Shown here: positions 1-5,964 of the stretch, in pieces | Numbering within the stretch: position 1 is the first letter of the stretch | How the letters are laid out: the number at the start of each line of letters is the position of its first letter | Origin: Sedimenticola sp. | GTDB lineage: Bacteria > Pseudomonadota > Gammaproteobacteria > Chromatiales > Chromatiaceae | Length of the DNA stretch: 6,604 bases | Reading direction: 5' to 3' | NCBI GenBank assembly: GCA_030590525.1 | Contig: JAUUYI010000120.1 | Span: 1-6,604, forward strand | The notes under the pieces: generated by a model | Told to the model about the DNA's origin: nothing | What the model saw: only the letters and a program-made list of their open reading frames with translations | Databases searched by the model: none | Translations under genes and position numbers: made by a program

Positions 1-132
1 CCTTGCGACCTCGGCGCCATAATCGAAATCAACAAGCCCGTTGTACGTGCCCGTTATGAGTTTGCCGAAGCTGGAAAACCGGGATTAGGGTGCCTGATTG
101 GGGAATTTCTGAAAGAAAGAAAACTGATTTAA
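1..132 (+). CDS. 3' end of COG2403-like GTPase (cyclic 2,3-diphosphoglycerate synthetase-related), partial
   Basis: The frame is open from base 1 to a TAA at 130-132 and gives the last 43 residues of a protein that begins left of the window. The segment contains PVVRARYEFAEAGKPGLG followed by a short helix-like tail (LIGEFLKERKLI). This resembles the C-terminus of the COG2403 predicted GTPase / cyclic 2,3-diphosphoglycerate synthetase-like family as I remember it. Members of that family are often found next to carbamate kinase, and the gene facing this one is a carbamate kinase relic, which supports the call. No catalytic motif is inside the window, so family membership is an inference from the tail and the neighbour; the exact reaction in bacteria is uncertain. 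The stop codon overlaps the stop of the convergent kinase (TTAA at 129-132), so no room exists for a terminator between them. Confidence 0.5.
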   Translation, partial: PCDLGAIIEINKPVVRARYEFAEAGKPGLGCLIGEFLKERKLI

Positions 133-647
133 TCGCTAGCCCTATCCTTCGCTATCCGTGTTCCGGCTTTTCCGTCTAATATCGCAGGGGCATCCTTGAG
201 CGTACCGATACCTGCGATGCCGCCTGTCTGCTCAACATACTCACAAGCGGCTTTGACCTTGGGCAGCATGGAACCGGGTGCAAAATCATATTCACCCATT
301 GCCATTGGCGACAGGTGGAGAAGAGGCTGGGCCTCAGGTTCGCCCCAATGTTTATAGACTGCATCGACATCGGTCAGCAGCAGAAAAATATCCGCCTTCA
401 GCTCTCTTGCCAAAAGTGAACTTGCCATGTCCTTATCGATCACCGCTTCGACACCGACCAGGCTTTCATCTGCACGACGCACTACAGGAATCCCCCCTCC
501 CCCTGCGCAAATAACGATAATATTCTGGCTGACAAGCAGTTCGATGACACTCAGTTCCAGGATACGTTTTGGTAGCGGCGATGGAACCACGCGCCGGAAA
601 TAGTCACCATCAGGGGCAATACTCCACCCCAGTTGTTGCATAAGCCG

Positions 648-650
648 CTA
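648..650 (-). other. In-frame TAG codon inside the carbamate kinase reading frame
   Basis: On the minus strand the codons read GAT GAG GCG TAG CGG CTT ATG CAA. The protein alignment to carbamate kinase is continuous on both sides (KDEA, then RLMQQLGW), so TAG replaces exactly one residue at a position usually filled by a charged or polar residue. A single-base change from CAG, AAG or GAG would explain it. Readthrough or pyrrolysine use is possible in principle but has no support in the window. Confidence 0.85.
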
Positions 651-740
651 CGCCTCATCCTTGTGGTAAACCGGACCAATCGGTTTGGTTGGTTTATTGA
701 ACGCCGGATCCTTCGACTCTACCTCGATCTGGGTCAATAG

Positions 741-766
741 CGTTGCGCAACGGCGCCCGCCCGCCC
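741..766. repeat. (GGGC)3 tract and 12-bp perfect palindrome at the kinase deletion joint
   Basis: On the minus strand, bases 766-755 read GGGC three times in a row. They are followed two bases later by CGTTGCGCAACG (752-741), which is its own reverse complement. Both lie where the N-terminal MNNKKII remnant of carbamate kinase meets the RRCATLLTQ segment. Tandem G tracts and palindromes favour slippage or deletion, so this may be the breakpoint. Ordinary GC-rich coding sequence could also produce it. Confidence 0.5.
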
Positions 767-878
767 GGCAGTAGATGATTTTTTTGTTGTTCATAGGATT
801 CAGCGTCAATCCCTATTACAATTGATGTTGTTGAGAGCAAGAAAAAACAAGCGGACCTTGTGGGATGGGAAATGCGGA

Positions 879-2597
879 CTAAGCATCCTGCCCGGCTCCA
901 TGCCCCAACCGTTGCAGTGCCACCTCCCGCATACGGAATTTCTGGAGTTTACCGGTGACCGTCATGGGAAATTTATCGACGAACCAGATGTATCGGGGGA
1001 TCTTGAAGTGAGCGACACTGCCTTTGAGAAAATCCCGGATCTCCTGTTCATTCGCCTCCTCACCGGCATGCAGCTGGAGCCAGGCCATTACCTCTTCGCC
1101 GTAGAAATCATCCGGCACACCGAACACCGCCACACCGACAATCTTCGGGTGGGTAAACAGCGCATCCTCGATCTCCCGTGGATAGATGTTCTCCCCGCCG
1201 CGGATGATCATCTCTTTCAGCCGTCCGGTGATCCGCAGGTAACCATCCGCATCCATGCTGCCCAGGTCCCCCGAATGGAGCCACCCCTTCTCATCCACGG
1301 CCTTTCGGGTCGCCTCATCATTACCATAATAACCCTGCATGATGTGGTAGCCGCGAAAGCATATCTCCCCGATTTCACCCAGGGACAGGGTCTCTCCGTT
1401 ACCGGTGGCGACGACCTTCACCTCCTGGTGGGGTAGATTAGTGCCCACCGTCTCAATTCGGCGTTGCATGCTGTCATCTCTTGAGGTGAGATGGGTCAGC
1501 GGCGAGGCCTCCGTCTCCCCATAGCCGATCAGGATCTCCGTACAGTGCATATCGCGCATCACCTTTTGCATCAGCACTGAGGGGCAGGGGGCACCGGCCA
1601 TGACGCCGGTGCGCAGGCTGGAGAGGTTGATACCCTTAAATCCCGGGTGCTCCAGTTCGGCGATGAACATGGTGGGGACACCGTGGATGGCGGTGCAATG
1701 CTCGGCCTCCACCGCCTCCAGCACCCGTAGCGCATCGAAGTGTTCGCAGGGAATCACCATGCAGGCACCGACAGAGAGGCAGAGCAGGTTGGAGACGACC
1801 ATGCCGAAACAGTGATAGAAGGGCACCGGGATGCAGAGACGGTCCCGCGCTGTAAAATGCATCGCCCGGGCCGCAAACCAGGCGTTGTTGAGGATATTGT
1901 GATGGGACAGTTCCACCGCCTTGGGGAAACCGGTGGTGCCGGAGGTGTACTGGATATTGATCGGATCATCCCTGTCCAGCGAGGCCGTGGTCCGATCGAG
2001 CATCTCCTCTGTCACCCCCTCCCCCGCCTTCATTACTTCCTGCCAGGTGACAAACCCTGGGCCAGGAGAAGCGGTCTGTTCCGGATCTGCCGGATCATAG
2101 ACCATCACAGCCCTGATAAAGGGGAAATCCGGATTCTGCAGCCTCCCCTCCAGCGGCTGTTCAAGTTGCGGCAGCAGCCCCTTGAGCATGCCGAGATAGT
2201 CACTGCTGCGGAATGCGGGAATGACGAACAGGCCCTGCACCTCGGAACGCTGCAGGGCATAGACCAGCTCCTTGGGGCGATAGGCCGGATTGATATTGAC
2301 CAGGATGGCACCGATACGTGCGCTGGCCATCTGCAGCAGCAGCCACTCGATGTTGTTGGTGGACCAGATGCCGATGCGGTCCCCCTTGCCGAACCCAACG
2401 CCCAGTAGACCCAGAGCGAGTTTGTCGATGGCCTGCGCTAACTGTGCGTAGGTCAGACGCCGTTGCTGCGGCAGTGAAACCACTGCCTCCTGCTGCGAAT
2501 GGCGCTGGGCTATGCCGGCAAAATGCTCAGGGATGGTGGAACCCGACAGCGCCTCATTTCCGCCCCGGTGAAAGTAGCTTTTCTGGGGGTTGTTCAT
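879..2597 (-). CDS. AMP-forming acyl-CoA synthetase (ACSF2/FadD-like AMP-binding protein)
   Basis: This enzyme activates a carboxylic acid with ATP to an acyl-AMP and then forms acyl-CoA. At 572 residues it has the length normal for the family and all core motifs in order: the phosphate loop YTSGTTGFPK (about 217-226), GYGETEASP (about 358-366), HSGDLGSMDADGYLRITGR with the ribose-binding Asp (about 441-459), the hinge and IIRGGENIYPREIE (about 464-477), and MTVTGKLQK with the catalytic Lys near 550. The N-terminal layout (NINPAYRPKEL, near 101-111) is like ACSF2-type medium-chain enzymes, but the substrate cannot be read from sequence. I chose the ATG at 2595-2597 because it overlaps the beta-subunit stop as ATGA and has a purine-rich GGGAAGG a few bases upstream; a TTG 15 bases earlier is also open but less likely. 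There is no transmembrane segment or signal peptide. Its place behind an oxidoreductase that makes acyl-CoA suggests it handles the same acids (inference). The gene is intact. Confidence 0.93.
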   Translation of the reverse strand: MNNPQKSYFHRGGNEALSGSTIPEHFAGIAQRHSQQEAVVSLPQQRRLTYAQLAQAIDKLALGLLGVGFGKGDRIGIWSTNNIEWLLLQMASARIGAILVNINPAYRPKELVYALQRSEVQGLFVIPAFRSSDYLGMLKGLLPQLEQPLEGRLQNPDFPFIRAVMVYDPADPEQTASPGPGFVTWQEVMKAGEGVTEEMLDRTTASLDRDDPINIQYTSGTTGFPKAVELSHHNILNNAWFAARAMHFTARDRLCIPVPFYHCFGMVVSNLLCLSVGACMVIPCEHFDALRVLEAVEAEHCTAIHGVPTMFIAELEHPGFKGINLSSLRTGVMAGAPCPSVLMQKVMRDMHCTEILIGYGETEASPLTHLTSRDDSMQRRIETVGTNLPHQEVKVVATGNGETLSLGEIGEICFRGYHIMQGYYGNDEATRKAVDEKGWLHSGDLGSMDADGYLRITGRLKEMIIRGGENIYPREIEDALFTHPKIVGVAVFGVPDDFYGEEVMAWLQLHAGEEANEQEIRDFLKGSVAHFKIPRYIWFVDKFPMTVTGKLQKFRMREVALQRLGHGAGQDA

Positions 2598-3506
2598 GGT
2601 ATGCCTTCCCAATAAGCATCCACCCGCCCCTGGATCTCCGCCAGCAGTGTCTCGTTTCGTTGCGGTTGAAACAGGTGGGCGAAGCGCCCCTGTTTCTGCA
2701 GATACTCCTCTACAGGCACCCGTTTGCGGGGAGGTTTGGTATGCACCACCTCACCATCCACATACTCCTTCAGCGGCCAGATGCCGCTCTTGACCGCCAG
2801 CTTACCGATCGCCACCGACTCCCTGGGATCGAAATCCCAACCGGTGGGACAGGGTGACAGGGCGATGATCAACCGTGGCCCTTTCAGCTTCTTTGCCTTC
2901 TCGATCTTGCGGGCCAGATCCAGGGGCTCGGCACCGATCACGGTAGCCACATAGGCCGGTCGGTGCGCCGCCCAGATATCGAACAAAGGCTTCTTGTAAC
3001 CCGGAAAACCCATCATGCCCCGGCTGATGGCTGTCCTGGCGGCGTGGGGGGTGGCATCTGAATACTGCTGACCGGTATTACCGTAGCCCTCGTTGTCGTA
3101 GCAGATATAGAGAAAATCCAGATTCCGCTCGATGGCACCGGAGGTGGCGGAGAGCCCCATGCCGTAGGCCGCCCCATCTCCAGTCAGGGTGACCACCTGC
3201 ATATCCTCTTCTGCACCTATCTCTCCCTTCTCCAGAAGGATATCCAGCGCGTCCCTGGGCCCCGGCGGGAGCGGAGGCCATGGCAGTGTAGAGCCAGGAT
3301 CCACGAAACGGTGTAAAAGGATAGACGGCGAGCAGCGTCATGCAGCCCGCGGCGTTCACGAAGGCGCTTTTTTCACCCAGGATATCGTAGATCTGGTGCA
3401 GCGCCTCCAGCCCACCGCAGCCGGCACACATGGGGGTGCCCGTTCCCAGCAGATGGGTGGAGGGCAGCTGTTTTACGTTCTTGAACAGAGTTTCATTCAT
3501 AGCCAT
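2594..3506 (-). pseudogene. 2-oxoacid:ferredoxin oxidoreductase beta subunit, frameshifted
   Basis: The beta subunit holds thiamine diphosphate and one Fe-S cluster and decarboxylates the 2-oxoacid. The first frame (from 3506) gives MAMNETLF to MASAPAGAQ and includes the cluster cysteines CAGC (27, 30) and NAAGC (55). Family similarity then continues in another frame with DALDILLEKG and includes the ThDP motif GDGAAYGMG to DNEGYGNTG (about 109-145) and CPTGW with the fourth Cys near 219. Joining the frames by skipping one base near 3253-3255, in a GGG run on the minus strand, gives a seamless 303-residue protein of normal length. One extra base is therefore the simplest lesion; a two-base loss cannot be excluded. 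As read, the first frame ends after 142 residues at 3078. The start overlaps the alpha stop as TAATG; a second ATG at 3498-3500 has better spacing to GAGAGGG. The subunit pairs with the upstream alpha subunit. Substrate (pyruvate, 2-oxobutyrate, phenylglyoxylate or other) is undetermined. A sequencing error is an equally good explanation. Confidence 0.88.
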
Positions 3507-4750
3507 TATCCCTCTCCCAGTTGCCGCCGCTCCACCTGGGCAATCGCCTGAAGTTTGCGCGTCTCCCGCAGCTCCGTCTCGGTGTAGAGCAGCCGAGGCG
3601 GCGGTGTCTCACCGGTTTCCGCCGCCTTGCGAATCACCTCGGCCATTTCATAGAACTCTTCGGGGGCGATATCCCTGCCGCCCAGTCCACCGATGAAGCT
3701 GGCCAGCACCGGCGGTGCTTCAGGCTGACCATAAAGTGCTGAGGTCACCTCGGTATGCAGTACACCACCGGCGCCGATGGAGAGGTTCTGATCGATCACC
3801 GCGACGCCGCGCCTGCCGGCCAGTTCACACCGGAACACCGCTTCCGGAAAGAGGCGTAGCAGACGCGGCCGCAACAGGCCGATCAGCCAGCCGTTGGAGC
3901 GCAGCCAGTCCACCGCCGCCTTCGCCTTGGTCGCGAAGGATCCCATCATCACGAACAGGTACTCCGCATCATCGCAACAGTAGGCCTCGACCACTGCATG
4001 GCGGCGCCCGAACAGCGCCTCGAACTCCTCAGCGACCCGCTCATAGACCTTCAGGGCATTGCGGGCAGCAAGATGGGTCTGGTAACGGAAATAGAAGTAA
4101 GGGCCCCCGCCCAGTACCGCCACCGCCTGGCTCTCCGGCGCGCTGGCGCGGAATCGAATGCTTCCGGGTTCGAAAGCGGGGAGAAACCGCTCCACCCTCT
4201 CCCGCTCCGGAATTTCCACCGGCTCCCGGGTGAAGGAGAGGTAGAAGCCATCCATGTTGACCAGCACCGGCAGGCGCACCTGCTCATCCTCGGCCAGCCG
4301 GTAGGCCAGGAGCACAGTGTCCAGTACCTCCTGACAGGTGGCGCAGTGGAGCTGCAGGAAACCGCTGTCCCGGGCTGCCAGGATGTCGTTGTGATCCGGT
4401 TCCAGGGTGATGGGCGCCGACAGCCCCCGGGAGACATTCACCAGGACGAAGGGAGCACGCCAGCCGGCGACCGTATACAGCATTTCCATGCCGTAGAGCA
4501 GTCCCTGGCTGGAGGTGGCACTGAAGACCCGCACCCCGGTAGCGGCCGCCGCACCCGCGGCGGTGATCATGGAATGTTCCGACTCCAGGGTGACCAGGCG
4601 ACCTTCCATCTCCCCGTTGTCGATCCAGCCGGCCAGTGACTCGATGATCTCGGTCTGTGGCGTGATGGGAAATGCCGGCACGTAATCCACGCTGGCCAGG
4701 CGCGCGCCCCAGGCGGCCGCCCCGTTGCCAGTCAACAGTATTCGCTTCAT
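3506..4750 (-). CDS. 2-oxoacid:ferredoxin oxidoreductase alpha subunit
   Basis: The 414-residue protein begins MKRILLTGNGAAAWGARLA and carries the alpha-subunit signature FPITPQTEIIE (about 27-37), then LESEHSMITAAGAAAATG (55-72), SATSSQGL (78-84) and a C-terminal domain with VMMGSFATKAK and a VIDQNLSIGAGG segment (about 318-329). These belong to the pyruvate:ferredoxin oxidoreductase family (pyrimidine-binding domain plus domain II). With the beta subunit it would bind ThDP and turn a 2-oxoacid and CoA into acyl-CoA, CO2 and reduced ferredoxin. To my memory it looks especially close to the PadG/PorA-like group that includes phenylglyoxylate dehydrogenase, but the substrate cannot be fixed. 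I chose the ATG at 4748-4750 rather than an upstream in-frame ATG because homology starts exactly there, it overlaps the ferredoxin gene stop as ATGA, and a strong GGAGGA (minus strand, 4757-4762) sits 6 bases before it. The gene is intact, although its partners on both sides are damaged. Confidence 0.92.
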   Translation of the reverse strand: MKRILLTGNGAAAWGARLASVDYVPAFPITPQTEIIESLAGWIDNGEMEGRLVTLESEHSMITAAGAAAATGVRVFSATSSQGLLYGMEMLYTVAGWRAPFVLVNVSRGLSAPITLEPDHNDILAARDSGFLQLHCATCQEVLDTVLLAYRLAEDEQVRLPVLVNMDGFYLSFTREPVEIPERERVERFLPAFEPGSIRFRASAPESQAVAVLGGGPYFYFRYQTHLAARNALKVYERVAEEFEALFGRRHAVVEAYCCDDAEYLFVMMGSFATKAKAAVDWLRSNGWLIGLLRPRLLRLFPEAVFRCELAGRRGVAVIDQNLSIGAGGVLHTEVTSALYGQPEAPPVLASFIGGLGGRDIAPEEFYEMAEVIRKAAETGETPPPRLLYTETELRETRKLQAIAQVERRQLGEG

Positions 4751-5223
4751 ACCCCCTCCTCCGAGGATTCTTCCTCCTGGGCCAGATATTCCGGTATGGC
4801 CGCAATAGCGTGAGGCGGACATTGTGCCACGCAGATGAGACAACCCTTGCAGTGGTCATAATCGATCCGGGGATAGCCGTCTTCCTGGACCTTGATGGCA
4901 CCGTCGGGACAAAAGGTGCTGCAGACCCACCAGCAGCGATTGCAGCGTTCATAGTCGATCACCGGACGCATGGTGCGCCACAGGCCAGTTTTTAGTTGCT
5001 CGCTGGTATCCGCGGCATGAATCGTCGGGGCCGAGATCCCGGCCTCCTCCAACGGCAGCTCGATCCAGTCCGGGTGCTGCCAACCCACCGCCGACAGATC
5101 ATCGGTCAGTGAGACAATCCCGGCGTGTTCAGCCATCAGATCGTAGGCTGACAGCGCCATCTCCAGATTCTTTCCCACGACGCTTTCATTCAGATGCGCC
5201 AGTTCATCCCGGATCCAGCCCAT
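4747..5223 (-). CDS. OFOR gamma C-terminal remnant fused to delta (two [4Fe-4S] ferredoxin) domain
   Basis: Residues about 5-31 (RDELAHLNESVVGKNLEMAL, then SAYDLM) match the C-terminal end of the OFOR gamma subunit. They are followed by a linker and a delta-type ferredoxin domain starting near LWRTMRPVID (81-90). Cluster motifs are CNRCWWVCSTFCP (Cys 94, 97, 101, 105; spacing CX2CX3CX3CP) and CKGCLICVAQCP (Cys 125, 128, 131, 135; CX2CX2CX3CP). The protein would pass electrons from the catalytic subunits to external ferredoxin. A full gamma-delta fusion would need about 130-150 more residues at the N-terminus; here the sequence instead runs into the amino-acid dehydrogenase reading frame, overlapping it by 20 bases. 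The ATG at 5221-5223 has no ribosome binding site, so it is probably not the native start and the gene is a 5'-truncated remnant. The ferredoxin half is intact and ends in an acidic tail (EEESSEEGV). The stop overlaps the alpha start. Confidence 0.8.
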   Translation of the reverse strand: MGWIRDELAHLNESVVGKNLEMALSAYDLMAEHAGIVSLTDDLSAVGWQHPDWIELPLEEAGISAPTIHAADTSEQLKTGLWRTMRPVIDYERCNRCWWVCSTFCPDGAIKVQEDGYPRIDYDHCKGCLICVAQCPPHAIAAIPEYLAQEEESSEEGV

Positions 5224-5851
5224 CCGGATTGTGGATGGTGCCCCGGGAGTCGGCCACGCCGACCAGAATAGCGCCCTTGTCCGTCAGAAATCGGGCGGTA
5301 TTCTTACCGACGGCACCAAATCCCTGGACCACAAAACTTGCCCCTTCCAGCTCGAAATCACAGTGCTCCAGCGCAACCTCCACCACATGGCTCAAACCCC
5401 AGCCTGTTGCCCCGATCTCATCCAGTGGAATACCTCCTATCTCACGGGGAAGTCCCACTGAGCGGCCTATCTCATCGTTCACCCAGGCCATACACTCCTC
5501 ATCCGTTCCCATATCCGGACCGAAAATGTACTCCTCGATATCAGCAAGGGCGCAGGCCATCCCCCGTATCAGCCGTTCCTTCTCTTCTCTTGGCATCTTC
5601 GGATAGCCAAACAGCACCGACTTGCCGCCGCCATGGGGCAACCCGGCCGCGGCGTTTTTGAGTGTCATCGCCCTGGCCAGCCGGGCACACTCCCTGGTAC
5701 TGACATCCGGGGCCATCCTCAGCCCGCCGATGGAGGGCCCGGCCGCCACATTATCGACCACCAGCACCGCCTTGAGGCCATGAGTGGGTTCGTGGATATG
5801 AATGACCTTGGTCGGTCCCAGATCATCGGCGTAATCGAATATCTCACCCAT
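5204..5851 (-). pseudogene. Glu/Leu/Phe/Val-type amino-acid dehydrogenase, 3' truncated
   Basis: This family oxidatively deaminates an amino acid to a 2-oxoacid and ammonia with NAD(P)+. The 215 residues hold the complete N-terminal substrate domain: AAGPSIGGLRMAPDV (36-50), AMTLKNAAAGLPHGGGKS (61-78) with the substrate and catalytic lysines near 65 and 77, and GPDMGTDEECMAWV (111-124) with the active-site Asp 113. The nucleotide-binding domain begins (VVQGFGAVGKNTA, Rossmann glycines at 177-182) but stops after NPDGLD, about 200 residues short of the usual 400-420. After the last recognisable codons the frame ends at TGA 5204-5206 and the DNA continues as OFOR gamma sequence, so a deletion has joined the two genes. 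The ATG at 5849-5851 has an AGGA core on the minus strand (5860-5863) eight bases upstream and is first in the operon. GGLRM and GPDMGTDEE are family-wide, so leucine, glutamate or another substrate cannot be separated. As read it cannot form a full cofactor domain. Confidence 0.87.
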
Positions 5852-5900
5852 GGAAAACTTCCTTCTTTTTTTGACTGCTGTCTCGTCAGAACGGTCTACT

Positions 5901-5940
5901 ATTCATAAGTTAAGCATGAATTTCCGGACTCGGTGGAAAT
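5901..5940. repeat. Two adjoining inverted repeats of identical 6-9-6 geometry (possible operators)
   Basis: Bases 5901-5921 read ATTCAT-N9-ATGAAT and bases 5920-5940 read ATTTCC-N9-GGAAAT. Each has perfect 6-base arms and a 9-base spacer, and the centres are 19 bp apart, close to two helical turns. They lie between the two divergent starts. Adjacent dyads of equal size are typical for a dimeric regulator acting on both genes, for example an Lrp/AsnC or LysR type protein, but no regulator gene is in the window and neither repeat matches a consensus I can name. Confidence 0.4.
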
Positions 5941-5950
5941 AGATAAAGAA

Positions 5951-5956
5951 GAGGAA
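5951..5956 (+). promoter_or_regulatory. Ribosome binding site of threonine ammonia-lyase
   Basis: GAGGAA lies 8 bases before the ATG at 5965 and is a good Shine-Dalgarno match. It supports that start over any later ATG. Confidence 0.7.
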
Positions 5957-5964
5957 TAGCAATT

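Larger units (their letters stand above)
129..794 (-). pseudogene. arcC: Carbamate kinase, internally deleted and interrupted by an in-frame TAG
   Basis: Carbamate kinase makes ATP and carbamate from carbamoyl phosphate and ADP in the cytoplasm. The C-terminal half is clear: [20 protein letters not shown], the Gly-rich ICAGGGGIPVVR, AVIDKDMASSLLA, LLLTDVDAVY, an APGSMLPKV segment and the ending KDAPAILDGKAGTRI are family landmarks. The frame can be followed upstream to an ATG at 792-794 that begins MNNKKII, like the usual kinase N-terminus. It then jumps directly to RRCATLLTQ, so the GGNA and HGNGPQVG motifs and roughly 120 residues are missing. A TAG at 648-650 then interrupts the frame between HKDEA and RLMQQLGW. 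The total is 222 codons against about 310 in the family. An ATG at 639-641 would allow only a 170-residue C-terminal piece. The gene lies 84 bp downstream of the acyl-CoA synthetase on the same strand and may be the last gene of that operon. I see no strong ribosome binding site before the ATG at 794. Identity is secure; the gene is very probably non-functional as read. Confidence 0.88.
5852..5964. promoter_or_regulatory. Divergent control region between the dehydrogenase/OFOR operon and threonine ammonia-lyase
   Basis: This 113-bp AT-richer stretch separates two divergently read genes and must hold both promoters. On the plus strand TTGACT at 5871-5876 resembles a -35 box; TCTACT at 5895-5900 (18-base spacing) is a weak possible -10, and TACTAT at 5897-5902 is 20 bases away. 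For the minus strand I see no clear -35/-10 pair, though TATGAAT (minus strand, near 5901-5907) is AT-rich enough for a -10. Two inverted repeats sit in the middle. Box assignments are by eye and weak; the presence of promoters here is an inference from gene layout. Confidence 0.5.

Noticed and set aside
838..878. T-rich run on the minus strand after the acyl-CoA synthetase as a rho-independent terminator.
   Set aside because: GTCCGC occurs twice before the T-run but as a direct repeat, not an inverted one, so no stem forms.
822..2408. Long plus-strand open frames opposite the acyl-CoA synthetase (for example 822-1436 and 1740-2408).
   Set aside because: They are antisense to an intact gene with all family motifs, have no recognisable domains, and are expected by chance in GC-rich coding DNA.
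2598..2612. TTG start for the acyl-CoA synthetase, five residues upstream.
   Set aside because: The ATG at 2597 overlaps the beta stop and has a purine-rich site upstream.
3245..3262. Programmed ribosomal frameshifting in the beta subunit.
   Set aside because: No known slippery heptamer, stop-codon pause or clear downstream structure is visible; one extra G in a GGG run is simpler.
4751..4843. A 31-residue N-terminal extension of the OFOR alpha subunit from an upstream in-frame ATG.
   Set aside because: Homology starts at MKRILLTGNG, which has an excellent ribosome binding site and the usual ATGA overlap; the extension overlaps the ferredoxin cluster codons.
3998..4952. Open frames overlapping the OFOR alpha and ferredoxin genes on both strands (3998-4639 plus; 4284-4952 minus).
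   Set aside because: Arg/Pro/Ser-rich or low-complexity translations without motifs, lying over well-supported genes; shadows.
5211..5216. GGATCC (BamHI/Sau3AI-type site) at the dehydrogenase-gamma joint as evidence of a cloning chimera.
   Set aside because: The same hexamer occurs elsewhere in the window inside normal genes, so its presence here is weak evidence.
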